NCBI GenBank assembly: GCA_023362775.1
Contig: JALMGJ010000006.1
Coordinates: forward strand, 59,673,501 to 59,737,500
DNA length: 64,000 nt
Source: Charina bottae
Taxonomy: Eukaryota; Chordata; Lepidosauria; Squamata; Charinaidae
Direction: 5' to 3'
In this document: positions 21,278 through 32,262 of the stretch, in pieces
Layout of the letters: every line of letters begins with the position of its first letter
Position numbering within the stretch: the first letter of the stretch is position 1
Position numbers and translations under genes: made by a program
The notes under the pieces: generated by a model
Databases searched by the model: none
The model's input: the letters and a program-made list of their open reading frames with translations, nothing else
What the model was told of the DNA's origin: nothing

Positions 21278-22656
21278 ATGTTCTTAAGTTCTCTAGTTCT
21301 TCTTTGGACTTCTGCCTTTGCACTGGCGTAGATTTTTTTCTTAACGGCACAGTTAATATCTTTTTGCCATATCTGGAAGGCTTTCCTTTTCTTGTCAATA
21401 ATATGTTCAATCTCACTATCGTTCTCATCAAACCAGTCCTGATGTCTCTTAGTCTGGTATCCGATAGTTTGTTCACAGGCTGAAATAATAGAAGTCTTCA
21501 ATTTAGTCCAGTGTTCCTCAACATTTTCAGGAAGTTCCATAGGCAGATGTTCCTTGAGAGTTGATTGAAAGCAAGCTCGTTTAATAGGATCTTGAAGGGT
21601 CAGTGTATTCATTTTATGCCTTGGTTTTCTTCCTTGGAGCCTACGATGAGGGACAATCTTTATGGCCATCGTGGATCGAATTAATCGATGGTCTGTCCAG
21701 CAGTCATCGGCGCTCGTCATGGCTCTGGTGAGAAGTACATCACGGCGATCTCTAGCACGGACAATTACATAATCTAAAAGATGCCAGTGCTTCGACCGTG
21801 GGTGCTTCCATGATGTTTTAAATTTATTTTTCTGGCGAAAGAGTGTATTAGTAATGACAAGGTTATGCTCTGCACATTTAGTCAGAAGTAAGATTCCATT
21901 CGTGTTGCTGTTGTCAACTCCTTCTTTCCCAATGATCCCTGGCCACAAATCAAAATCACGCCCAACTCTTGCATTGAAATCGCCCAGGAGGATAATTTTA
22001 TCCTCCTTTGGTATCTCTGATAAGATGGTGTCCAGCTGGGTATAAAATTTTTCCTTGATATCCTCATCTGCATCTAGTGTTGGTGCGTAAGCACTTAGGA
22101 TAGTTGCCTGTTGGTTTTTGGCGAGTTTTATTCGCAGAGTTGAGAGTCGTTCGTTAATCCCAGTGGGAACTTCTGACAAGAGCTTCACAAGGTCGTTTTT
22201 GATAGCAAAGCCTACCCCATGTATTCGTCGTTCTTGTTCAGGCAGTCCTTTCCAAAAGAAGGTATAACCTCCTTTTTCTTCCTTCAACTGTCCTTCTCCT
22301 GCTCTTCGAGTTTCTTGGAGTGCTGCTATATCGATATTAAAACGTCTCAGCTCCCTTGCAATAATGGCAGTCCTACGTTCAGGTCGTTCACTATCCATAT
22401 TGTCTTGCAGTGTCCGTATATTCCATGTTCCAAAATTCATGTGTTTTTTACGACCGCTAGATGGTGACCCCACTGGTCGCGGTAATCCAGTCAGGGAGAA
22501 AATGAGGCAGACTATGTTTAGGGCACCTTTTCTAGCCCCCTCCCCATATGGGGTGAGCAGAGTGGATCCTAAATAGGGCTGCTCAGTCGTGGATACAGCT
22601 GCCGAACTACTCAACTGCCTCGATCCTTGAGTCAGGGCGACTGAATCTGTATCCAC
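21235..22656 (-). CDS. LINE apurinic-like endonuclease
   Basis: 473 open codons. The exonuclease-endonuclease-phosphatase fold is marked by GTWNIRTL (from about residue 76), catalytic LQETR at 113-117, SAYAPT at 188-193, LLGDFNARVG at 223-232 and TDHRLI at 321-326, so all usual catalytic positions are present. It would nick target DNA for target-primed reverse transcription. The first ~70 residues are not recognisable and may be leader; a start at residue 73 (MNFGTWNIR) is equally plausible. The frame ends 43 bp past the start of the RT frame, probably at an inactivating indel. Confidence 0.82.
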   Translation of the reverse strand: MDTDSVALTQGSRQLSSSAAVSTTEQPYLGSTLLTPYGEGARKGALNIVCLIFSLTGLPRPVGSPSSGRKKHMNFGTWNIRTLQDNMDSERPERRTAIIARELRRFNIDIAALQETRRAGEGQLKEEKGGYTFFWKGLPEQERRIHGVGFAIKNDLVKLLSEVPTGINERLSTLRIKLAKNQQATILSAYAPTLDADEDIKEKFYTQLDTILSEIPKEDKIILLGDFNARVGRDFDLWPGIIGKEGVDNSNTNGILLLTKCAEHNLVITNTLFRQKNKFKTSWKHPRSKHWHLLDYVIVRARDRRDVLLTRAMTSADDCWTDHRLIRSTMAIKIVPHRRLQGRKPRHKMNTLTLQDPIKRACFQSTLKEHLPMELPENVEEHWTKLKTSIISACEQTIGYQTKRHQDWFDENDSEIEHIIDKKRKAFQIWQKDINCAVKKKIYASAKAEVQRRTRELKNIWQMLMMHGAFLMP

Positions 22657-22870
22657 CGCCCATGTGCTGGTCCATGACTAGGAGCTTCCGGATTTCACAG
22701 TCCTGCCCCCGTTGCCATTCGTCAGTCGCCATGGGACTTTTGGTTGTTTTGGGTTTGGTGTGGTTGGAAGACGCCTGTGCGTGAATTTGTTTTATGTGTG
22801 GAGATCGGTGCACAACGATCCCTGTGAGCGAAGCCGTCGGGAGTCATGTACTCCTGGCAGGGTCACCCAT

Positions 22871-23583
22871 GGAGAAAAGATAGAGTACAGGACTAAAGAA
22901 AAAAGAAAAACTATGAAAGTGCAAAACAGACAGAAAACAGAAACAGAAAGTGACTTCCGACCTTCTTCAATACATATAAATGCATTTACAAATATAATCT
23001 ACCATTAGTTAAACCTTAGTAACATTATTTCTATCAAATCAAACCATTTAATCATTAAAACCCAAAATCAAAACTTCATTTTTTTCTGACACAAGCAAGT
23101 AGTCTAAAAGTAGTTGCCAAATAGCAACAAATCCAGACACAGTATTTTCTCTTATCAACGCTGTTAACTTTGCCATTTGGGCCAGTTCCATCAATTTAAT
23201 AATCCATTCTTCCACTGTAGGAATTTGTGGTTCTTTCCATCTTTGTGCATATAAAAGTCTTGCTGCTGTAATCATGTATAAAAGCAAAGTCCCATGTTGT
23301 TTCTCGAGCTGCTTCTCCATCAATCCCAAGAGAAACAGTTCTGGGTTCTTTGTAAGTCCACTTTAAGGATCTTTTCAATATTAACACATATTTGATCCCA
23401 AAACTTTTTGGCCTTCTCGCAAGTCCACCAAAGATGATAAAAAGTTCCTTCACCAAGAGAACATTTCCAACAAATATTCGTTACTCCATTATACATTCTT
23501 GACAACTTATCAGGAGTTAAATACCAACGATACATCATGTTATAAAAATTATTTTAAGTTATAATTCAAAGTAGATTGAAAAT
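22871..23583 (-). mobile_element. L1 ORF2 3' fragment joined to the 5' end of the zinc-finger LINE
   Basis: On the minus strand the fragment reads the L1 ORF2 C-terminus (MYRWYLTPDKLSRMYNG, then CWKC, GTFYHLWWTCEKAKKFW, RLLYAQRWKEPQIPTVEEW) followed by part of an L1 3' UTR (GGTCGGAAGTCACTTTCTG). It stops inside that UTR without a poly(A) tail and continues straight into the leader of the zinc-finger LINE on the same strand. Its other end abuts the right TSD copy. The same ORF2 region occurs in plus orientation at 25.0-25.5 kb. Confidence 0.75.
23048..23538 (-). pseudogene. L1 ORF2 C-terminal domain (frameshifted)
   Basis: The cysteine-rich end of L1 ORF2 is spread over overlapping frames (23320-23538, 23196-23456 and 23048-23329), so indels interrupt it. 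Recognisable blocks are NICWKCSLGEGTFYHLWW, WDQICVNIEKILK and PTVEEWIIKLMELAQMAKLT. The endonuclease and polymerase are absent. Confidence 0.75.
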
Positions 23584-23618
23584 GATTGAAAATGGATAAT
23601 ACAGATAATAATTGTTTT
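23584..23618. repeat. target-site duplication, right copy (35 bp)
   Basis: Matches 19136-19170 with one G/A difference. The ten bases before it (ATTGAAAATG, 23575-23584) repeat its start, giving microhomology at the junction with the L1 fragment. Confidence 0.85.
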
Positions 23619-23934
23619 GAAAGAGATTCCTATTAGAATTTTACATAAGAGAAAAGAATATGCCTTCTTGGTTAAAAATTAAAACAGAAAAAGATTCCAT
23701 TTTGATGGGATAAATTGGAAGGTGTGATTTTTACATTTAAACAGCAGAGATTTACACTTAATTCTGTTCGAAGGCAATGGGTTTTTTAGAAAGACATAAA
23801 GGAGAATTGGAGGAAATGGAAATGGAGCTTTCAGAGGGAACTACACAAAAATCACAACAGACACAACAGGAATTGGAAAAAGATGGTACTGGATTAAGTG
23901 CTACAGTTATGGACTCTTCTAAATTTTTGGACTG
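23619..23934 (+). pseudogene. L1 ORF1 protein, C-terminal part
   Basis: Continues the interrupted ORF1: KEIPIRILHKRKEYAFLVKN, then frameshifted FRWDKLEGVIFTFKQQRF-like text, and an acidic tail rich in glutamine and glutamate. Stops and shifts are present, so this part decayed more than the portion before the insertion. Confidence 0.65.
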
Positions 23935-23937
23935 AGT

Positions 23938-24660
23938 ATGGATTACAAATGTATACATGGAATATAAATGTAGCAAATACTTCTCAAAAGAGAAAAAAAT
24001 CATTATTTTAAAAAAATTAAACCAAGACATTATTTGCCTACAAGAGACTCATTAGAAAAAAAAAAGATATAAAATATTTGACTTATAAATCCTTAGGTGA
24101 AGAATTTATTTCAGCAGACACCAAAAAGAGAAATGGAGTTGTTTTGTATATTAACCTTCAACTAAACCCAGAACTTGTATTAATTGATGAACATGACAGA
24201 TTTGTTGGGGCAAAAGTTAATTTATACGGGGTTAAAACTGTGGTGCTGGGCTTTATGGCACAAATGAAGATAACGTGACTTTTACAAACAACTTATGAAG
24301 AGACCAATAGACTTTTTTGAAATAAAAGTTGGTGTTTGATGGGATATTGGAATGGAGTGGTATCCCCCCAAGCGGACAGGACTTCTGAGAAAAATATTTA
24401 AATTACTCAGGGTAAATTACCAAATGTCTTCTTTGATTTGATGGACAATTTAGGGTTGGTTGATATATGGAGACAGAAGAATGGCAGTTCAAGAGTAAGT
24501 TCGCTTATTTTTCAGAAAGACACAGATCCTTTTCAAGAATAGACATGATTTGGATTTCAAGGGACTTGGCTACTAAAATTTCCAAAGTAGAGATTTTACC
24601 AAAGACTTTTTCAAACCATAATCACTGTGTGCCTGGTTTATAAAAGAAAATCTAGTTCTT
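23938..24660 (+). pseudogene. L1 ORF2 endonuclease remnant
   Basis: The L1 endonuclease motif IICLQETH lies near 24025-24050, followed by EFISADTKKRNGVVLYI (24105-24153) and VLIDEHDRFVGAKVNLYG (24177-24230). Later pieces are FFDLMDNLGLVDIWR and SSFRWRLNEAFL. Several stops and shifts. The RT domain that should follow is missing. Confidence 0.7.
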
Positions 24661-24839
24661 TCAGATGGAGACTAAATGAAGCGTTCTTACAGAAAGAAGT
24701 TGTTGAGGATTGCAAAAAGAAATTAAAAGAATTTTTTTGAAAATAATGTAAAAGATTTAAAATGGATAAAAAGACTTATGGTATGCAGCAAAGTAAATCA
24801 GAATTTGAAATACAATTGTGTACTGATGATGAGCATGTA

Positions 24840-25494
24840 ATTGCTAAAATAAACTTTTGCTGAAATTTGAGACAGAAGAAGAAGTGAAAGAATGTATGAT
24901 AAAATGGGCTAAAAAGTTGGCTATAATATACAAATTAATCAGTGGGAAAATATGTGGTTGACAGGATTGAAATCTACATTATGTTCTAGTCTTAAAGAGA
25001 CTTTTTATAAAATGATGTATCATTGGTATTTGTCACCAGACAAATTGTCTAAAATGTATAAAATATACTTTGAATCTTTGCTAGAAACCTGAACAACATG
25101 AAGGGACATTTTATCATATATAGTGGATGTGTAAAAAAGCCAAAATATTTTGTATACAAAACAAGCACTAATTCAGAAGATTTTAAAGATTAATGCACAA
25201 TTGAAAGCAGAGACTTTTCTTTTGGGATTAATGGACAGACAGCTAGAAAAAAGTCATGAATCTTTGTTTTTATATATGACAACTGCAACAAGATTATTAT
25301 ATGCACAAAAGTGGAAAGACTCGACATTACCCACAATAGAGGAATGGTTGGTGAAGATGATGGAACTTGCAGAGATGGCTAAATTGACTTCCTTGATTAG
25401 GGAAAAGACAGTATCTACATTTATGGCTGACTGGAAATCCCTTATAGACCTTTTGCATGAAATAGAAAAAAATGCACATGACTTGTGGTTTTGA
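24840..25494 (+). pseudogene. L1 ORF2 C-terminal region
   Basis: It reads KMMYHWYLSPDKLSKMYK near 25010-25065 and then, in an open 114-codon frame from 25150, ETFLLGLMDRQLEKSHESLF, TRLLYAQKWKDSTLPTIEEW and KMMELAEMAKLTSLIREKT. This is the end of L1 ORF2, without RT catalytic residues. It is the direct counterpart of the inverted fragment at 23048-23538. Confidence 0.75.
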
Positions 25495-25760
25495 TGATTA
25501 GAAAAACAATTGGATAATAGAAAAAAGTGAAATTTTATAATCATAGAGTAAGAGATAACTTCGTAATCAGTTATATTTGCTGCAAAGAAAATCGGAAGCT
25601 TCTTCTTTCTATTTCTTTTTATCTTTTCTTTCTTCACTTTTGTCTTTTTTTTCCTTTGTCTTTTCCTTTCTTTGTTTTCTTTATTCTATATTAGTTTGTG
25701 TCAGTTTTATGTTCTCTTTAAAACTTTTAATTAAATTTATATAAATAAAATAAACTTAAT

Positions 25761-26498
25761 ACAGACACTCATACGTACAACAAATAGATCTTTTAATGAA
25801 TACTTGTTGCATGCATAACAATGGCTTCTTACACTGTTCATCCATGTTTCAGAAATCACTATATACTATGTGTATAATAAGCTATACTATAGCTGTCAAG
25901 CCAAAATAAATGAAATCTAAGTTTTATTTTTTTCCACTAGAGGGTAGTGTCTCAAAAGAAGGGTTATATTAGTGAATATGTATAGTAAATCCAATATTTT
26001 TATCAAATTCTACCTGTTGATTATCAAACCTTTACCTGTTTCAATTTCTCTCATTCTCTGTAAGCAGCACTTGTATAGAAAATTTTAATCAGTATTTTGG
26101 AATAAATATATCTTTTTTTTTATAAGAATATGTTTTAAAACTCATCCATAATTCTGTAAATTTTCAGAGAGTGTTATTTCTTTAGGAAAAAGAAACATAT
26201 AAAAGAAAAACAGATTATTCGGACCACTGCTTTATATTCATCCAAGTATAAAGATATACTGTATTTAATATCTATCCCATGGTCTGTACAAGTATGAGAA
26301 AAGCTCTGTCTTCTTTTCTTTCTCTCATTCTTTCTGGTGTATGTTTGCTTATAAATTTCACTGATGTCTGCTTTGTTTTGTGACTCCATATTTATATTCA
26401 GGAATGTGTAAATATGCATTTTCTGTCATTCAATCAATGCATGTTGCAAAACATAAGGGAGAACAGAGGGGAGTTCCAAAACACATTAGGCTACACAT
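25761..26498. other. unannotated AT-rich stretch
   Basis: Nothing recognised apart from ordinary AT-rich sequence. Confidence 0.4.
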
Positions 26499-26522
26499 CA
26501 CACACACACACACACACACACA
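26499..26522. repeat. (CA)n microsatellite
   Basis: Twelve CA units. Confidence 0.9.
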
Positions 26523-27229
26523 GATTTTCTAGCTAGTGAGTTGATACAACGGGAGCAGGAATGTGCCTCCTTTTCAGTATTAGCCCTGTCCCTGAACACC
26601 CTGCACATTAAATGTAATTCAGTTCTTCACAGAGATACAAAATCATGTCCTTCTCGTTCCGTGCATTGGAAAGAATGCCTGGAAGCAGAGAAAGGATAGC
26701 TCCGTTTATTTGTACCCTAAACAGCAATGTCATCTAACAGACAGGTTGTCTCAGCCAACCAGGCTAGAGCAGCAGCAAGTCCTACATCTTGGCACTCTAA
26801 AGCTATTGGCTCCTCTCTGGGGAGTGGAGGGTGTTCAGTTATTAATGACCACTGAGCAGGCAGCACCATGTCAGTGTGACAACTGATCGGGTGAACGATG
26901 CACCACTAACCACCATGGAAACGAAGAGAAAGAAGAAGAAAAGCTAGAAGCATCTCTCTCTCTCTTTCTTGCTGTTTGTTTCTCTCTTCCCCCTCCTTAA
27001 CTGGATTGTGAGGTTCCGACAGCCAGCACAGAGCTCTGGAAAAAAGTACGGGAAATCAGCCGACTGCACAGAGATTATCTCCTGTTACAGGATATATAGA
27101 GACAGCACTAATATTCATTATCTGTGCAGGCACCAACTCAGCTTCCTAGCTTTAACATCAATATGTGGCTACCTGAACTAAGGGATCAAATATGCATGAG
27201 TGTTCCAGGACTAAATTTACTCTTGTAGG
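26523..27229 (+). promoter_or_regulatory. candidate promoter / 5' noncoding exon ending in splice donor
   Basis: This non-repetitive stretch differs in texture from its repeat-rich surroundings. It includes an inverted CCAAT word (CTATTGGCTC near 26806), a purine-rich segment with a very short uORF (ATGGAAACGAAG near 26913) and ends TTGTAGG|GTAAGTATCT, a near-consensus 5' splice site at 27229/27230. No long open frame fits, so a 5' UTR exon is the simplest reading. No TATA box is placed well. It could also be a chance donor in unique noncoding DNA. Confidence 0.25.
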
Positions 27230-30200
27230 GTAAGTATCTTATTTATCCTAAGTTGTGTTCTTGTGCTATTTGCTAGTGAAATGTTTCTTTTCTGTTTCTG
27301 GTTTTCATTCTGAGCGATTTCCCATACTCCCCCTTCACATTTTACTCTTTTGGTGAGACATACAAAGGACCCCTGTCTGCTCTGAACAACCCACCATCAA
27401 ATCCTCATTAATCTATTTTTTTCCCAAGACTTCTGAAAGCTGAAACACACATCAAATGGCTTGAATAATGTGATTTCCAGTATCCTCAATGCAAAATGAA
27501 ACAGCCCACTTCCTCTGTGTTTGGAAACCAATTACATGCAGCACCGGACAGCTTTTTAACCCCCTTCCAATGGCTGGATTACAGCAAATGCCACTGCATG
27601 TCATACCGGAACCTAACAGCCACCAAGAAGGAAGGCTGAATAAGATTATCACAAACACTTACTGAACATCTGCCAGATTATACTTTAAGAATTGTGGCAA
27701 ATGACTCCCCTCCTCCTCCCCCACCCACACACAACACACACATGCACACACACCTGGTGGTCAGAAAGGCAATGCCCCCATTAGTAATGCAGCTGGAACT
27801 GAGATATGCAAGGTACAAAAAGACAGCCTTCATCTCCTCTAGTAACTGAAAGGATCGCATCGTAAGCCATTAACAAATTTTTCTGTTAGGAAAAACTGGG
27901 CTCAGAAGACTGTATATCCTTTGGTTGTTATTGTTATTATTTCTGTTGTGGAAAAGCTCAGAGATATTTGCTTGAAAGCAGGAGTGGGGAGGGGGTCTTA
28001 ATTTGCACTCGTTTTAACCAGTAGCTTTATTTGGAATCAATAAAACTCTGTGCTTAAATTAAAAAGAACCAAATGGATGAAACAGGCAAGCTTGACAAGC
28101 TAGCTTTGGTGTGTGTGTGCGTGTGCATGTGCATGAGAAGAAGTCCAGGCACAAACAGAGGATGTAACATAGCCAAGGCAAGCTAAACCTTGTTAACGTG
28201 CCTTAATATAAAGATACCATTCAAGTACCACAGTGGATCCGAACCAAAAAGTCTCCTGTGCATATCAGCTTCTAGTATGAATAGAAGGTGACAATGTGCC
28301 CTCCAGAATAGTTCTTCTGTAGTTTTTTTTAATAAGCTGAGGAATCACACATCTCCTCAAATGGCATCTTTTGCTCCTTTCCTGCCCACAAAAAATACTG
28401 GAGGAAGCCTGCTGCCCCTCCCTCCCCAGCAGCTCTTTCTCTGAAAGTTAATATTGGCTCTGCAGTACTCAGTGCAAGCAGGGAGGGGGACAGGAGAGAG
28501 AGAAAACAAGTTCTCTTCCTGCAACTGGTCACTTTCTCATAAAGAAGTCAGAAGAAAGTGGGCGGGGGCTCAGACCCACATATTGGCCAAGAAGTCAGCT
28601 CCCCTTTCTAAAAGGTGGGAAGAAAGCAGCTTCGACAAAACCCTACTATTGGCTTGTTCTCAGATAATGAATGAGTTTAAGGCAATGTTTCCTCTTTAGA
28701 TTGCACAAGGCAAGGTAGCAAAGGGTAAGCTCTTGTTCTCGGCAAGCATGCCTTTCTCCAAAGCTGCAGATTTCCTTTTTCCCCCCTTTGCAAATCTGAT
28801 TTGTTATCCAGTAACAAAAAACGGTTGCATTACATCTACCTTCTTAGGCACCTTTTAGCCATTTTAAAGAGAGCTGCATCCTTGTGTTTTCAGCTCATGC
28901 AAATGTGTTTCACCGCAGTCATGAAATAAATCATACCGCATTTTGGGTGATGTATTAAGAGCATTGCTTGCATGAACACAGGGTTAGAATGAGTTGTACA
29001 GACATAATAGTACAAATTTTGATATTTGAGAACTATGTGACTAACCTGTATGTAATCAATAGTGTAATCCAAGCTAGTCTGTGTAACTTTAAGCCTATGC
29101 TATGATTTAAAGGTTTGCCTTAAGAGCTTTTCAAAATGCAGCTTTCTTTTTCTTTTTCTAATTATCTCCATAGTGATAGTGACACCTATGCATGTTCTAA
29201 ATATTACGGGTGACCCAGTCTTTAGAGCAATATCCTTGTTTAAAATCTGCTAATATATTATTTAAAAAATTACTATCTGCCTGCAACCCTAACCCCACTA
29301 TTTCTGAGTAGTGGATTTGGCAATAGCATCAAAGCATCTGAAATAATCAGGTACATGTGCTTATACTGTATTTTGGAGAGGCACCAGTCTGTGCTTTTTT
29401 TTATAAAAGAAAGAAAGAAAATGCAACTACCCCAAAACACTGTGGAATCTTTTATAAGTACCACCTTAAAAGAAACTAATGGAAACATGTGTTGCTGGTA
29501 ATCATACTCAGTTGAAAAGAAGAAATAGGATGGTGGAATTCATTGCTGGGAAAGCAAATTGATTTTTGTTTGAGATTCTCACTGAACCCAGATACCGTAG
29601 CTATTGTAATCACAGAAAATACTGGGAAGGAGAGGAAGAGAAGAGGTCCTGTTTTTTATTCCATCCAGCAAATATTTATTTGTTTACTTACTGTTCATAC
29701 AAAAGAGGGATGCAACTTAATCATTGTATCTAATAATTGAGGACAATTATAATTTCATGTCTTTTCTCCATACCACTTTCCCATTAACTTGTACTTATAA
29801 ATATCTGTTGTCCCTTCTAGAGTGGTTATTCCAACTTTTTGACACAGCTGGTACCTAGGAGCTCATGCGTAACTAGCTTCAGGCCTTACTAAGATGAGGC
29901 AAGTTGGCTATAAATGTATTCTATTTAAAAAGTATGAATGAACTAAAGGACAATTTCTGGCACCTTAACAAATATATTCCCAGTTTAATGGAACATTCTG
30001 TGATTGAAAAGCAGACACAGAAATCCAATGTACTTTCAGAAATCAATCTGCAAACGGACAAAAACAGGAGAATAAAAATTGGTATAACACAGACCAATGA
30101 TACATTCTTTACATACATATGTGGAAAGGCAAAGAGATGGATGGAGATTTAAAACTAGTTTATTCACTATTTTCTAAAAAAAATATAGTGGTTAATATAG

Positions 30201-30717
30201 AAGCTTTTGAACCATATCAAAAGAAAAATTACAGTAAATTGCTTAAGTTTTACAATAGTGGGTTTACATTCTATTGCAATGTGGAAGGACAAATAGTTGG
30301 CTTTGCCATTAAAATATCTTGAAACCAATAAAAGATCAATGCTGCTTTTTCTTAGGTTTACCAAATGAGAAAATCCAAAAGTACTATTACTGCTTACAGC
30401 TAATATACTGTATTTGTAAGGAGGATATTATATTTGCTTATCTTCTTCTAGTTTCAATCTGATTCATTTAAATACTGATTATAGTAAATATATTCAATCT
30501 GATTCAATCTATTCATTTAAAGTAGATTCCAGAGTTATATGCAGTCACATCAAACTTTAGCCAGGCTATATTAGAGCCAACTAAGTTAACTTTCCAAAGC
30601 TTTAGTAAGTTTTCAGCCCTACCTAAGTTAGCACGTGCTCAAAAAGAAGTCTTTGTCCTAAATAAGAGAAACAGTGCCACTTCATCTGCATCTAAGTATC
30701 CACCTTGCTGAAGCCTC

Positions 30718-30721
<4 letters not shown>
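27230..30721. other. unannotated unique-looking stretch
   Basis: 3.5 kb without a recognised mobile element. It contains a CA-rich and CCTCC-rich patch at 27700-27755 and, near 28560-28670, a GC-box-like GGGCGGGGGC and two ATTGGC words (inverse CCAAT). No gene model is supported. Confidence 0.4.

Positions 30722-30763
<42 letters not shown>
30722..30763. repeat. (TG)n microsatellite
   Basis: About 21 TG units. Confidence 0.95.
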
Positions 30764-30764
<1 letters not shown>

Positions 30765-32211
30765 CTAATGTCTTGTTTGGGTTAAGCTACAGAAATGTAA
30801 CCAATATAAAATAGTAACTAAGTGATATAATACAATAAAATATTAAATCAAACTAAACAGAAAAGTCTTTGAATCCATAAAAAGGACTACCATGATATCA
30901 TAGAATAAAAATTAGACTGATTTAAATGTTGCAAAGACTGAAATAATAATAGAGGATTTAAAATTAAAAAGAGAATATTAAAAATGCTAAAATAGTTCAG
31001 ATTAACAAAAAGGTCTTTGCCTTGAACACAAAAGATTTCATTTATATGAACTGGTGTTTTCGGTAAAGCATTTTGATAACAAGGAAGAGAACAACTAAAA
31101 TGTCTCATATATTCCACACTTCAGTCTGTATTTCTTTACCACTAATCCAATTTAATAAATTGGCAAAGTTGAATCTGGGCTAGGTAACTGAAACTATACT
31201 CAGGAGTCGGGAGGGAGGGAAATAGATGAAGTCGGGTAGAATGACTGTAGCCCAACTATTTCCTTGATATGCCAGTTTTCTTTTGCCAATGGGGGAAAAT
31301 TTCCTCTATAAAAATACCTATCTTAACAATATAGTCCTTGGGGATATTTAACATATCTCAGGAAGAGATAGGCCATAGCCATTCATTTGTTTATCTGAAC
31401 ATTTACAGTCTTAAGTATCTCATTTTCTCACTCTAAAAAACTGGAACTCAACAGGTTTCCTATCCACTCAAATGCAGGGGTGTTCTTATCCTTACTAGCT
31501 GGATCAGGACTCACACAGTCCAAAGCATTAGCATTCCTAAGTAATATACTTGACAATTACTATGATGTCATTCCTCTGCTTAACTGTACTTTCAGGCAGA
31601 TTTTACAGCTTATCTTTCTTCCAGGATCAGATAGCTTGTCTTTAGGAAAGGCTAAAATGAAAAGTTTTATTTAATGGAAACCTACCAGGTATCATTGTTT
31701 TGTTTTATTTTTTAAAAAATGTCTTATCAAGTTTCACTTGATTTAGTTATTAAAATATAATGAATATTTAGCTGCATAATTAATCAGTGGGTGCATTTAA
31801 CCATGGATCATACTCAGCTAGTCTGATTTTTGACCTGGCAGTCATATCAAAGCTTGCTCATAATGCCTTTGCCTTCACAATGATGGGGCTACTTCAAATC
31901 AACCAAGAGAAACATATGGTAAATAATTGGCAGGAACCTTAAACTCATAACTTTCAAATGTAGGGCAGCTTTCTCGAAGGACAGCTGATATACCATGCAA
32001 TCCTACTGTTGATGGCTGGCTATGGAAAATAAGGAACTGATTTATAAATAGCTTTCTTTATTTTGGAGAACAAACCTTAAGATAGCCTGCAATAAGTTGG
32101 GCCTCCTCTTCAATTAGAGTCACACAAACCACTTAGATTAAGTTATATATTTCTCTAGTGCTTCATGCAGCTTATAGGCAGACATATAATAAGAGGTCTT
32201 TCTGCTATTCT
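30764..32211. other. unannotated AT-rich stretch
   Basis: Nothing recognised. Confidence 0.4.
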
Positions 32212-32262
32212 GCATGGCCCTTGGGGGAGATGCGCGGTGATAAATCTGATAAATAAATAAAT
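32212..32262 (+). repeat. L2-like LINE tail
   Basis: CCCTTGGGGGAGATGCGCGG, then TGATAAATCTGATAAATAAA, match the L2 3' tail. Confidence 0.65.

Larger units (their letters stand above)
19171..22870 (-). mobile_element. APE-type non-LTR LINE with C-terminal C2H2 zinc finger
   Basis: A minus-strand LINE of about 3.7 kb. From its 5' side it holds a ~215-bp leader, an endonuclease ORF, an RT plus zinc-finger ORF, a ~110-bp 3' UTR with AATTAATAAAGTTC as a poly(A) signal region, and a short A tail at 19165-19172. Endonuclease and RT lie in different frames, overlapping at about 21260-21277. One indel there probably breaks what was a single long ORF. It is otherwise open and among the better preserved LINEs in the window. 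Clade is uncertain. Confidence 0.83.
18400..25760 (+). mobile_element. L1-type LINE, RT region deleted, split by an insertion
   Basis: In order on the plus strand: an ORF1 5' part (18577-19170), a 4.4-kb insertion (19171-23583), the ORF1 end (23619-23934), the ORF2 endonuclease (about 23938-24660, degraded), a jump over the polymerase, the ORF2 C-terminal region (about 24840-25494), and a pyrimidine-rich 3' UTR ending in AAATAAAATAAAC near 25750. The exact 5' boundary is uncertain. The element is dead because the RT palm is gone and several stops are present. Confidence 0.75.
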
